From contig JBAJFG010000581.1 in assembly GCA_037903475.1 (NCBI GenBank), positions 310,001-374,000 on the forward strand: 64,000 nucleotides of DNA, given 5' to 3'. The notes under the pieces were generated by a model, which worked only from the letters and a program-made list of their open reading frames with translations, did not search any database and was not told the origin of the DNA. Below are positions 12,601-22,802 of the stretch, in pieces (the first letter of the stretch is position 1; the number at the start of each line of letters is the position of its first letter). Both the position numbers and the translations under genes were made by a program. The DNA comes from Ancylostoma caninum. Taxonomy: Eukaryota; Nematoda; Chromadorea; Rhabditida; Ancylostomatidae.

Positions 12601-13491
12601 CAATTTCACGACAGTCGACTGTTGTTTCTCGATTAAAATCAATAAAATGAAGAAACTAACGGTCTGGCGGCATCCTGTGTAAGCGTCATTGCCTTGAGAG
12701 GATCCCATTGACCGAGTGATACCGTAGAACCGGTGACGAGTACGAAGTCAGATGGGCCTAAGTCTTCCACATCTACGGCGAAGCACACCCGCGTTGTAGC
12801 CGGGCTGCCAGTCATCTGAACGTGAGGATTCGGACAGTAGGCACACCAATCGCGTCGAAGCCTGTTGCTTCTTATTGTTGATTAGATATGGGCTGCAAAT
12901 CTTCTTTGCAAGTATTCGTGGAACGGGAAGCACCATAGAAGCAATAGGCCAAGATCTTGCTCGGTGAAAAACAGAAGAAAACCTTGTAAGGAAAATTCGA
13001 ACAAATAACAGAGAATGCGGCGAAGACGTGAGCAAGAACAAAGAGCGAAAAAGAAAAATAAGACAAAAAAGGCTTGAAGCGCACCTCTAGAACAGAGAGA
13101 TTCTCCTGCGGTACCTTCTTTTTTTATTTCTAATCGACATCTAACTGAAGAGTTGTGGAGGAAAAGGCACGAGAGCAGCGAATAGATGTCGTAGACCAAG
13201 GACACTGTAAAGAAAGATATCCACGACTTTTCAAGTGTCTGTTACGAACAGATAACGACAACAACTGATAAAAAACTGGTCGAAAGAACTAAAAGATCGA
13301 AAAAACTGACAATAAGAAGAGCTGCAGACAGTCGTTACGACCCGGTGAACACAAATCCTAATTGTAAGTAGTCTGCATGAGAGGCAAGCGATAATGATAA
13401 AGCTAGGTGATCTTTCCTCTAAAACAACAACAACGAAGCTTCAGAATGGAGGAACAAGGTGACCTAGCACTATTCCCAAGGAGAGTAGCCA
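9634..13491. other. Intergenic stretch, no gene recognised
   Basis: Nearly 4 kb without a recognisable family. Open frames at 9766-10065 (plus), 12196-12393 (plus) and 12748-13205 (overlapping minus frames) have no motif I can name and look like chance frames. No tandem repeat or convincing terminal inverted repeat was seen. Confidence 0.35.
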
Positions 13492-13716
13492 CTAAACCCT
13501 AGCAAAACCTGGAGAATGTGAGAGAGCGAGCGTAGTGTCAACGATCACAACCGCATGCAGGAATCGCTGAATTTGGGCGAAATCGATGGGGTTTTTGCAA
13601 GGGTGGGCCGGATCGAGGGCGACGAAGTGGCCGCGGAGCGCGTTTTCGCCCTCGAGCGAGCCGGCTGCCGCTCCCTCCTGGGCCGGGATTAATGGAAGGT
13701 TGACAATACAAACCAA
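13492..13716 (-). CDS. Possible orphan exon, function unknown
   Basis: A minus-strand open frame, GC-richer than its surroundings, contains ENALRGHFVALDPAHPCKNP followed by IDFAQIQRFLHAVVIV. The even amino-acid composition is more gene-like than neighbouring frames. A possible acceptor (CGGCCCAG before GAGGGAGCGG) lies near 13683, and a possible donor (CCAG|GTTTTG) near the 3' end. I do not recognise the family and found no partner exons. It could equally be a chance frame in a GC-rich patch. Confidence 0.2.
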   Translation of the reverse strand: MVCIVNLPLIPAQEGAAAGSLEGENALRGHFVALDPAHPCKNPIDFAQIQRFLHAVVIVDTTLALSHSPGFARV

Positions 13717-13729
13717 CTACGGCCAGCGA

Positions 13730-13830
13730 AATTGATTATCTTATGGAGAACGGGATGTTAGGAGACGCTGACTGTCAGAATTGGCTTGCTAGCATGGTTT
13801 TGCGTGATTATGAGTCCATGAATCCCCGCC
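13730..13830 (+). repeat. Recurrent GD-W segment, copy 1 of 3
   Basis: Nucleotide and frame similarity to 29225-29345 and 56350-56550. In one frame it reads LGDADCQNWLASMVLRDYES, against IGDAGRESWLAGLVSLGYAF and LGDPRRESWFAILVLFSYML in the other copies. The parent element is not identified. Confidence 0.5.
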
Positions 13831-14564
13831 GGCTCCCCGCGGAATGACCTCTGCTCTTTGCGGCTCGAGCTGGCGACATACGGTGCTGCTCGCATCGATC
13901 ACCTTGCCGTAGCAGCTTATATGCATTGAAGGACCTGATTTCTTTGAAAAATTTCAACTTCTGAAGTCGGTCTTGTTCCTGTGACCAGTTGCTAAACAAC
14001 TACATACAATAGTGAGTGAAATCAAAAGAATCATCTAACAAATTCCTGTTGAGCTGCCATGTGTTTCTGAATATTCGCTACATTTCCAGCAAAATTGTTG
14101 GCTACGAAGGTGTCGATACAGCATTGGAAATCGAATGTTCAACAGGGCTCGATGAATCAGATTTGAATCATGCATGTGAAATGACCCAAGAACTGCGCGT
14201 TATAACATGAACAAACGTTTTTTTATCTGTCGATTTGATTGCTTTTCTGAACCGTGTAAATTGGCGTGTAGTTGGTGAGTAGGAAGAGGACCCTGCTAGA
14301 AAAGAAACCCAGACAACCAGAACTCCAGGGAAGGAAACCCTTCAGATTACCTGTGAGCTTAAATTCAGAACAAAAAACTTTGAAATAATGATGAAAACAA
14401 GGATTATATGTTCATAATTCATAATTCAAAATTTAAACTATACACATTCAAACTGTGTATTTTCCGATAACTATCCAAATGCACGCTTACGTAGGTCTAT
14501 ATGTATTGTACTTGTACATACATGCCTGCATACATACATTCGTGTACATGCACGTGTAAACATA

Positions 14565-14762
14565 CAGGAAGCTCCAAATGTCCGCAGTCAAGAGGGACGT
14601 GGCCACGACGCGGCTTTAGACAGAGACAGAGGCGCTCGGCATTCTGCCACTGGTTGGCTGCAGAGTCAGAGAAGCCAGAGGCAGCATAGAGAGCGCCTGT
14701 GTCTGATCAAGGAGCCGCGCCGTGGCCACGCCCTCTTGACTGCATACATTTGGAGCTTCCTG
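14565..14762. mobile_element. Palindromic TA-flanked MITE
   Basis: A 198-bp foldback element between TA dinucleotides (14563-14564 and 14763-14764). The left arm begins CAGGAAGCTCCAAATG, and the right arm ends with its near-perfect complement CATTTGGAGCTTCCTG. The arms continue inward through GCAGTCAAGAGGG, ACGTGGCCACG and GCGCGGCT types of sequence. No coding capacity. The TA duplication suggests Tc1/mariner mobilisation. Its sequence differs from the 7902/17670/27848 family. Confidence 0.82.
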
Positions 14763-14790
14763 TATACGTATAATCACATTACACATTATA

Positions 14791-14880
14791 AGTTTCCTTT
14801 ACCTTACTGACGAGTGCAGGAGGAAACGTATAATAGCTTTGTTTTCGTATAAGGATAATGCACGAAACGAAAACAAGCAG
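14791..14880 (+). repeat. Two-hairpin element, copy A
   Basis: Two successive stem-loops. The first pairs GTTTCC (14792-14797) with GGAAAC (14822-14827). The second pairs TTTGTTTTCGT (14838-14848) with ACGAAAACAAG (14867-14877), with one end wobble. The same arrangement recurs at 46229-46322 with different but still paired stem bases. It starts about 26 bases after the MITE at 14565-14762. It may be a structured RNA remnant or the palindromic end of a transposon. Confidence 0.5.
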
Positions 14881-15225
14881 CAGATCCAAAAACTGAAATA
14901 TAGAATTATATGTGTAGAGTGAGGGTGCACAATTAGTTTTTTTTTACCCGAAGCGTAATCGAAAGTTTTAATATACTGGACGGGAGCCAAAGTGCAGGCG
15001 CCTACCCCCTCCAGCCAGGAATTTGGAACACGTCATGTAAGCAAGACTGTTGACATTGCATGCAATATAATACAAAAAACAACAAAATTGCTCTTCTCAG
15101 TGCTGCCGTTCGTCTTCCCAAGGTGTCCAAATTGATGCGCACGCAGTTTGCTCGAAGGATCAACTTGGGCGGGTGGTCTTTGCCTTTGGCCGTTTTATCT
15201 TCGTAATTAAGCAGCGATTCCTCGC

Positions 15226-15297
15226 GATAAGAGAAAGCAAACGAATGCGTGCGTCAAGCGCGAGTCGGACGCACGCATTCGGCTGCTTTTTCTTATC
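15226..15297. repeat. Long hairpin
   Basis: GATAAGAGAAAGCA (15226-15239) and GAATGCGTGCGTC (15243-15255) pair with GACGCACGCATTC (15268-15280) and TGCTTTTTCTTATC (15284-15297), closing a 12-base loop. Small mismatched bulges separate the two stem parts. Probably the core of a foldback element. The GACGCACGCATT phrase also occurs in the MITE at 27197-27440. Confidence 0.6.
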
Positions 15298-15572
15298 AGG
15301 AATAGCCAAGACGCCGCGTGCGTTCCACCTACGTTTTCGCTGCGTCAGAGAAGCGTCTCGCCGTACCCTTAATCGTAGTACGAACTGCTCTATATATGGT
15401 CCGAGGATATATATTTTAAAACTATTTCCATATTTCCCTCTACGTCTTCGCTGGACTTGTGTTTTAGTTATGCCATTTCGGTCTCACGCAACCTATTTGT
15501 TTTTCTAGCTCTACTAGTTTTATTCAACAGTTTTATCGCCTACACTTGCCGAGTATTATGATTTTTGCCCTT

Positions 15573-15620
15573 GTGTGGCACGCCTGTACGGTGTAAATAA
15601 ATAAATAAATAACTAAATAT
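15573..15620 (+). repeat. RTE-type retroelement 3' tail
   Basis: GTGTGGCACGCCTGTACGGT followed by a short (AAAT)n run. Very similar 3' ends recur at 44750-44819 (plus) and, on the minus strand, at 17475-17525, 21255-21300, 25495-25530 and 56165-56215. Confidence 0.5.
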
Positions 15621-15754
15621 TTCCATTTTCGTTGCCTATTTTTTCTTCAAGTCAATTTATACCACAGCTGTTGGATAAGTTCAAAGACTTTTCCTACTAT
15701 TGTGAGTGAGCACCATTGAAGGCATATGACAAAGATAAAGAAAGACACTGGTAC

Positions 15755-16855
15755 CAGGGATGTGCGTAACAAAAATTTGAATTTTCGTAAATCGTAAATC
15801 GTAAATTTTCCAAAACCGCCGTAAATCGTAATTCGTAAATCGTAACTGAAGATCCAGGTACCATTACAAGAGTCAGATAATTTCAACTCGTTTCACAACA
15901 AAGTCATTCTCGAAATAATCTGAGGTATATATCTACTGCAGAACCGACCACTGAACTTCGCCATCTTATCACTAGAGTGATAACGTTGTGATGAATGGAC
16001 AACTTTTTTCTCGATATTTTAAGCGAGCTGTCCAGTTCTAGAGTATTATTTATCGCTGCGAAAACTCTGTTCATCCTGGTCGGTGTTTCTGAAGTAAACG
16101 TAAACGTGGTCGATGGTTCTATGTGTTTCAGTGCAAACCAAACAATCACCCCGTGGGGTAGGTGAGTTGGTACCAAAGGAGTTTGAAAGGATAAAGCGGT
16201 GACTCGGTATTCAGTACTCCCAGCAAGCCACTGCTTAGGGCGCATGCACATTCAATACCTCTGCGATTATCAATAAAGTAGAATGCGTGCTGTATCTCTG
16301 AGAAGAAGTATTTCTTGTACTTTATCAAATAGTTTATGGTCACTACTAATTGGTTCATGAGAGAACGACCAGGAAGAAAACCTTTTCGCAAACGACATCA
16401 CACTGCAGTTGAAGTCAGAAGAACAAGGCAAAACGTATTGCTGAAGGAAATAAGATGGGCGGACAGCTTGTCCCACCTACGGAAAAAGGAAAACAGAGCT
16501 CAAAATGCGGTGTTCTTGTCGCACTTTATTCAGACCTTTGAGCTCCGCTGTTACAACAGATCTTCTCTACGGGCGCGATAATGAAGTTGCTATATGCCGC
16601 CTTCTTTGAATGATAGAAACTACAAGCAAAACAAACATTTCACTCTTAGCTTCGCTGCAAAATGCAAACACAGAGAAATCATGTACATTTACTCCCAAGC
16701 AGAAACGCAACAACGAGATTCGTTTCTCGTAGTTATTTACGAATTTGTTACGAAATTTAAGGCTTTTTTCGTAAATCGTAAATCGTAAAAAAATCGTCAA
16801 AAATGGCCGTAAATCGTAATTCGTAAATCGTAAATCGTAATTACGCACATCCCTG
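15755..16855. mobile_element. Non-autonomous hAT element, copy 2
   Basis: An 1101-bp element with ends CAGGGATGTGCGTAA and TTACGCACATCCCTG, flanked by a perfect 8-bp target duplication ACTGGTAC (15747-15754 and 16856-16863). Subterminal arrays of GTAAATCGTAA occur at both ends. Homologous throughout to 8566-9625, including CTCGATATTTTAAGCG and the SINE-like middle (16095-16300). No transposase frame, so it must have moved with an enzyme supplied elsewhere. Confidence 0.9.
16095..16300 (+). repeat. SINE-like segment inside hAT copy 2
   Basis: Aligns with 8860-9058 and with 44450-44655: ACGTAAACGTGGTCGATGG, GGGGTAGGTGAGTTGGTACC, GCATGCACATTCAATACCTC and GTAGAATGCGTG follow in the same order. 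The tRNA-like head seen at 44414 is not clearly kept here. Confidence 0.55.
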
Positions 16856-16872
16856 ACTGGTACGCTTAAACC

Positions 16873-17095
16873 CAGAACCCCAAAAACAAGTTTCTGATCG
16901 CTTTTGAAACTTGCTCGCCCAAAAGCTTGTCGACAACTTGTTTTCGCCTTTTTTCACTGACAATTTGGCGAAAACAAGTTGTCGACAAGCTTTTGAACAG
17001 ACATCTTGTTGGCAAGTAAGGCTGAAAACAAGTTGTCGACAAGGTTTTGGGCGAGCAAGTTCAAATGCAATCAGAAACTTGTTTTTGGTGTTCTG
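16873..17095. mobile_element. GTCGAC-rich foldback element, solo copy
   Basis: A 223-bp inverted repeat. The left end begins CAGAACCCCAAAAACAAG, and the right end finishes with CTTGTTTTTGGTGTTCTG. Inside, AAGCTTGTCGACAACTTG and its complement recur four times. No coding capacity and no clear target duplication. Related sequence is nested in the mariner copies at 52521-52862 and about 58528-58665. Only 10 bases separate it from the target duplication of hAT copy 2. Confidence 0.75.
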
Positions 17096-17474
17096 AGAAG
17101 TTCCCCCCTAGAAAATGAAAATTTTGCTGAAGGATAGGAAAAGGCCCTGCTTCCGGGATTGCTAGGATATCAGAAAAAAGTATGCACCGAAGCAGGCTAT
17201 TTACTTTTTTTTGCAGGGCTGTGCGTTGGAAGATAGTTTAAAAAAGCTGGAGCACAGTATCTGTTGTATAGCTCGTCAATCTATTGAATGACTTTTCCGA
17301 AGTGCAATTATGGCATTTGCCAGGTTAGGTTCTTACCAGTGTACCGCGAAAATTGTAGGTTTTGTGCGCGACTTCATAAAAGCAGTTATAATACTGGGAG
17401 CCATAAAAGGCACAAATTTTGTGGGAAACGGCCGAAATGTTGAAAACTCTCGAGAGTGCATTGTCCAAATGGCC

Positions 17475-17525
17475 CATAATTTATTTATATATTTGTTTAT
17501 TATTTGTTTACATAAGTGCACCACC
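17475..17525 (-). repeat. RTE-type 3' tail, minus orientation
   Basis: On the minus strand, GGTGGTGCACTTATG is followed by an A-rich run of AAACAAATAA type units, matching the other retroelement 3' ends listed here. Confidence 0.4.
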
Positions 17526-17669
17526 AAAACCCGTGTGAGACCATAACCCAGGAAGCGCGTAAACCTAGAAAGAACCTAGGAACCTAGAGAACAAGAGGCT
17601 GAACAATACCTAATGACCCAACCTTTAGCAACGACATCTAGTCCTAAAAAACATGCCAGCCAGCCTCTA

Positions 17670-17933
17670 CAGAGGATGACGGTGGCCCGTCCGTGGGCTC
17701 GAGAAGCACGACGCGCAACCGCGCCGCGCGCACCAGGATCGGTGTCGTCTGCCCTCGGAATGCTACTCCTAGGCGCTTTTCTTCCCGATTCGATCCAAAA
17801 TCCTTGAAAGGGGTAGAAAAGCTGCTAGAAATAGCATGACAGCAGCAGAAGGCATCGGTTATGGCGCGCGCGGTGCGGTTGCGCAGCGTCCTTCTCGAGG
17901 CCGCGGATGGGCCACCGCCATTGACGTCCACTG
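17670..17933 (+). mobile_element. Palindromic Tc1/mariner-type MITE, copy 2 of 3
   Basis: A 264-bp copy between TA dinucleotides (17668-17669 and 17934-17935), in the same orientation as 7902-8171. The left end (CAGAGGATGACGGTGGCC) has drifted, while the right end (GCCATTGACGTCCACTG) keeps the family sequence. GC-rich arms and the TTCTTCCCGATT centre are shared. Confidence 0.82.
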
Positions 17934-17935
17934 TA

Positions 17936-18708
17936 GATAGATATCCATGCTGAAAATAATGAAGGCGAGTAGGCGTGAAAGCATGGCGCAACTTATTTTT
18001 GACTTGACCCATCAATAACTCCTGCTACGAAACTGCCACTTATTTCTTTTATTAAGGGCAATGGCTCCACAGAATAGAGGGTGCAGACGAACCCGCAGTT
18101 CACCACAGGAACTCGATCAGCGTGCAGCTGTTAGTTCTCCCGGCACGTTTGCAAGCTGAGCTTCAATCTTTGCCCGATGCAACCGCAACTTCCGCGGGTG
18201 CAGAACAGCTGCCACTGCGAGGGAACGTGCCGCCGAGAGGAAATGGGAGCTTTTTCCACGACGGAAAGCGCAGTTGTCCATGAACGGCGGAGCGAAGCAG
18301 TCCTCACCTGACAAGTTTACTGAGGGAATGAACGAGATATATAAAGCCGCGGTGTTCTGATATGTCATTTTTGCCTCGGATTTTTAAGGGGCCACCCATT
18401 TTGCCGGTCAATTCTAGAGCTCTAACTGACAAAAAGCTTCACTCGGTCTTACCTAGGGAATTAAGCCAAATGTTAGACATTCATCACTTGGAGCGAAGCA
18501 GAAAGAAATAGAAATGATTCTGAGATGTACTCAGAAGGGCTCCAGAAACCAAGTCCATTGAGCATGACGGCCATGGTAAAGAGCTGCCTCTGCGCGTACA
18601 GCTAGGAAGGTCCATGAAAAATCTCTAGCCACTCCGAGCCCAAATGAGATAGCAACCCTCCTCACTTTGGGAGGTTGCCTATATGACGCGTCCCTCCTCA
18701 GGATCGTT
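17936..18708. other. No feature recognised
   Basis: The longest frame (minus, 18117-18368) has no recognisable motif. Confidence 0.3.
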
Positions 18709-19145
18709 TTGAGATTTCCATGTGAAAAGATTCTCCAGCATCTGCTGATCACAATGGTGTATGCGATTATGCGATTCCATGCAAAACTGCAGAGGAACCC
18801 CACTCTCCAGCCCCAATTCTTGAGAAGTGGAGCAAGTGGGCGGAGCCCAGGGGTGGGGCAAAGGCGCTGCCTGAATAATTCATCCCTGTCAGCGCACCAT
18901 CTGGAGAAATTCGTAATTCTCGTGAGAGTTCCTCATTCACTCCCTATCAGAATAGAAACTGCGCTCCATGCATGACAAGCAGAGGAATACATGAGGTGTA
19001 AACCTTGCATTTTTGCATTGGCTCCGCCCTCGGGCTCCCCAATATTTGCTGCTTGAAAACGGGTTTTTCCGACAATTTTCACGGAATCACATACACCACT
19101 GTGATCAGCAGCTATCGGAGATTCTTTTCACGCGAAAATCTCTAA
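18709..19145. repeat. Spaced inverted repeat (foldback)
   Basis: The left arm, about 18709-18850, aligns with the complement of 19018-19145. Both arms have GTGAAAAGA, CTGCTGATCACA-TGGTGTATG, a GATTCC phrase and GGGCGGAGCC in the same order, at roughly 70 percent identity by eye. The spacer is about 165 bp. No coding potential is evident. Probably an old foldback transposon. Confidence 0.6.
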
Positions 19146-20644
19146 AGTGATTTTGTTGTGGGACGGTGCTTTGAAGCTGAGGGAAGTGCAAAGGCTACAG
19201 ATTTCACTCAACAAAAACCACTGGAAAGGGATTTCATGAATTCACCGTTTTGTAAATATCGTTAATTCGAATTTCGTGCATAACCACAAACCATACGTGA
19301 TAACGAGAAAGAAGGTGTTGTTATCCTGACATTTAAAGACTATAAGCCCCACTAAGCACTAGACCTGGGGGCGAAATTGGTCACATTAGTGATGATCCTT
19401 CTTTGAACTAAGAAATCTAACACATCCATGTTTCTCGATTAGAACCCATTAGGCATCCAAGAAATCCCAATCCCCAGCCTTCAAACGGAAATGCCCCTCA
19501 AAGCAGCTTCAAAACAGCTCCTTCTTCAGAGTCCGATCGTCAGCGCTCCGTCTAGTGGTGGACAATTTGCTCGAGCTTCGCCGACGAGCGCGCAATCACA
19601 TTCTGGTGTCCGCTTCGGCAACAAGCAACAGTGACATCATCGGTTCCAGCGCCATTTGTCACTGGGCGGCGAAACGTCGACGTAATCACGTTGTAGATGT
19701 CATGAGGATGTCAAAAAAAAAAAACAGTGACAGTCGAAGTGCAAGTTAAGCAGAACGAGTTTTCTCATTGCTGGTCACGCTTACATGATGTAACGCTGTC
19801 AACAGGTGGCTCGTACCTGGATATTGGTCGTGGTTACATCAAATGCGGTTGAAGTGTGAAGAATAAGCATATGCTGTCGACTTCAAAATCCTTGTACCTT
19901 GACTGGGACGAAATCTGGAGGCCAGATGTATAGCAGCAGTTTTGTGGCTATAGGTTTGCCTCTGTCCAACACAATAAAGTTATGACTCGACGTCGAACAA
20001 ACCACAGTTTTTGCCCTGACACCCAGTACAAATGAAATGACTGCGATTTTTGAAATCGACAATAGCTATTGAAAAAGCACGAACGCTCACTGACGCATGC
20101 TCTATTGTCCCAAACAATTTCGCGACATTCGGCGAGCTTTTGCCATCGACGAAAGGGATCAATGAGCTTGGATAAGGCAGAAATGTATTCGCTGTCAGAA
20201 AATTGTTCGCAGACAATTCCCCGCATCGCCAGGATTTGTCCGTGATTCGATGGAGGTTTGACGAAGTAATGCTGTCTGCGTGCGTGATATTTGAGATGAT
20301 GCCGGAAATGAATGAAGGTTTACGTCATTGATGTCTCACGTCATCGTCTCATAAACAAGCAACGGCTGAACCACGAAAAATATCCTTGAGTCGTGAAGCC
20401 GATACTTGTGACGAAAAAAGAAGGAGATCGGGTACCAGACCGTGATTTTGCATAGTGATTATGTCTTCTGGTTCTTGCACAGCTGAGTCGTCAAATTTTT
20501 CGAAACTCTTCGGAGAATAGATCCAATTAGTACTTTTCAACATCTCAGTATTGCTGCAATCTTCTGCTGTTTTTTTTTGGATGATCATATAAATCCAAGA
20601 TATTACCATACCGAGTCTTTTTTGGCGATATTTCGGGTGTAGAG
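19146..20644. other. No feature recognised
   Basis: Several short frames on both strands (for example plus 19555-19749 and minus 19948-20226) lack recognisable motifs. Confidence 0.3.
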
Positions 20645-20747
20645 CGTTATACCTTAAATGGGCGGTGCGGTCCAGCTCTGCGATTGGTCAATTCCTCCAA
20701 CTGGTTAATCACAGAGCTCCATCGCGCCGCCCACTTCAGGTATAACG
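20645..20747. mobile_element. Short palindromic MITE with CCAAT-type core
   Basis: About 103 bp. CGTTATACCTTAAATGGGCG at the left mirrors CGCCCACTTCAGGTATAACG at the right, and AGCTCTGCGATTGGT mirrors GGTTAATCACAGAGCT. Related cores occur at 29585-29665 and, more weakly, at 40195-40250. Confidence 0.7.
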
Positions 20748-22688
20748 TCCAGTACCCGATATTTCTCATTTTCTCTCGCTCGATCGGTTCCCCTCATTTT
20801 GGCCAGTTGAACATCTCGAATTTCGATAGAATTTTTCGTGTTTTTTCCTACATTCATAATCTCCAGGGAGTACTCACGCTTCTTTTCCATATTTTGGATT
20901 GCTTCTTTGATATCTATGCTTCCTTAGCTTCTTCAAAACGTATAATTACCAATAGGTTAGTAAAATCGCATTCAAAATGAGCACAAAGAAAGGAAAGGAG
21001 AGAGGAAAAACAAAAAAAATCGAGAAAAAACAGCCCCAAGATAGAAGATGTAGACAAAGTGTAAGATGTAGACAAAGAAGTTCCTAAGAAATTTATTAAC
21101 TATAGACGTGATCAAAGGCGTTGCGAGATCGAAAAGCTTCCTTCCTCTACTTTTTTCTTTCTTTACCACTGTTTCTCATACGAAGGTCTTGTTTATGGTC
21201 ATTTTAAAGACTTCCTGGCAACGAATTTGGTCAAAAGGAACAGCATGGTTTTGTCTGATTTCATTTATTTATTTATTTATTTATACACGCATGGTGCACC
21301 AGCAAGAAAAAAAAATGCGAAAAAATCGAAGACGGAAACCCTAAAACAGACAACAAACTCAATTACATTAGCCTACTTGCTATGCATTCTCATTTTATGG
21401 AAGAAAAGAGCCTTATCCGAAAAGGCCAGTGGATTTACAATTAAAGTGACGTTGTCATTTGTTCTAGCGATTTCGAGAGTTAATGAGAGTAGGGAACACG
21501 AAGCAGCGCTGGTGAAGCTCGCACGTGGATTACTAATAATCCAATAATCCCTAAACTTCTGCACTGGGCCTAGCAATTCTCAGCTACCGCGACTGACGGC
21601 AGGTAGCAGATGCCCTACGGTTTTCAGCTATTCATTTTTCGTTCAGAACGACATGCAATGAAGGGAAGCACGCGAAATCCAGGGGGATACGTCGGGGTGC
21701 CGCTGCGCTCAGCTCCTCTCGTCTCGGACCTCTCACCATGCCGTCGGCGCTCGCATTGAACCGGCCGATCTCTACTATGCGGCCGTCACGACCACGTGAT
21801 CAGGAAAAACTTCCTGGTTTGGGCTTGAAGGGGTGCGAAAGCGTGGGGAGCTATACATTTTAGTAAAGTAACTCTTAAATGTGACATAAATTGAAGCAGC
21901 GAAAAAAAAACAATATTTCAAGGAGAGTGTCGATAAAAAGAAAAGAAATGTATGCATTGTGAGCATGGCTGCATCTGGCCGTGATGTTTTTAAGAGAATC
22001 GGTCGATCGTTTACATATTGAAAGGCGATACGGGGCTTGTTTATTGTTGTTAGTGGAGAAATGCAGCGAAATGGCACTGGGAAAAGTTGTTGACATTCCT
22101 GAAAATGTGAGCTTTTTGGACGCAGAAATGTCATGAATCGCTCGCCCATGCTCCTGAAGAGCTAAGGAGAAAGTGGGGGAAAATGCGCTACACAATATGA
22201 AATGTTCAGTCCTGTGAACATGCAGTATTTTCGTAATTTCTAAGCGTAAATGGTCCAAACCACCCTCTTTGGACTCAAAATCCGCACTGGTAGGTGGTTC
22301 GACGTTCAGTAGACCCTTATCACCTTATTAGTTGTCTCCAAGAAAATTTTGCGCGAAACACATTTTATTTTACGCCAGGAGGTTACGGTAAGACCATGTG
22401 GCAACCGGACTGGACTTTTCATCAAATGAGCTGCACATAGTAGGTAAGCCAACAAAGTAGGTTAGCTAACAATAGGCATCTGGGACACCGGTAAGCAACC
22501 ACAGGTAATTTCGGGCGCAGGTAAGAACAAAGGCGGTGAAGAACAGATCAGAACCGAACACAAACGTGACAAATTGCTCCCTATTGCTATCACAACAAAG
22601 CAGACATGATTCCTCCAGAAAACAGCGAATTCAGAAGAGATGAAAATCATAGAAGGCCACAGCATCGAACGCCGATTTGCTCTGAACT
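20748..22688. other. Intergenic stretch with one retroelement tail
   Basis: At 21255-21300 (minus strand) a 3' tail GCTGGTGCACCATGCGTGTA plus (AAAT)n is present. The remainder shows only short frames without recognisable motifs. Confidence 0.4.
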
Positions 22689-22802
22689 ATGACGGAGGAG
22701 GCATTTCGCCGTGGGGCAGCTAAGCGGATGCGGATTGAGGCCAGAGCGCTGAGGGCCGAGAGTCATCGATGCGAGCGAGACACAGAGGAGCGGGCGGCGG
22801 AG
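22689..22802 (+). CDS. Possible first exon, Arg/Glu/Ala-rich
   Basis: ATG at 22689 opens a 38-codon frame ending in GCGGAG|GTAAAT, a good donor at 22803. The peptide starts MTEEAFRRGAAKRMRIEARA and is charged and helix-prone. The surrounding 200 bases are GC-rich. No downstream exon and no family could be identified, so this may be chance. Confidence 0.22.
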
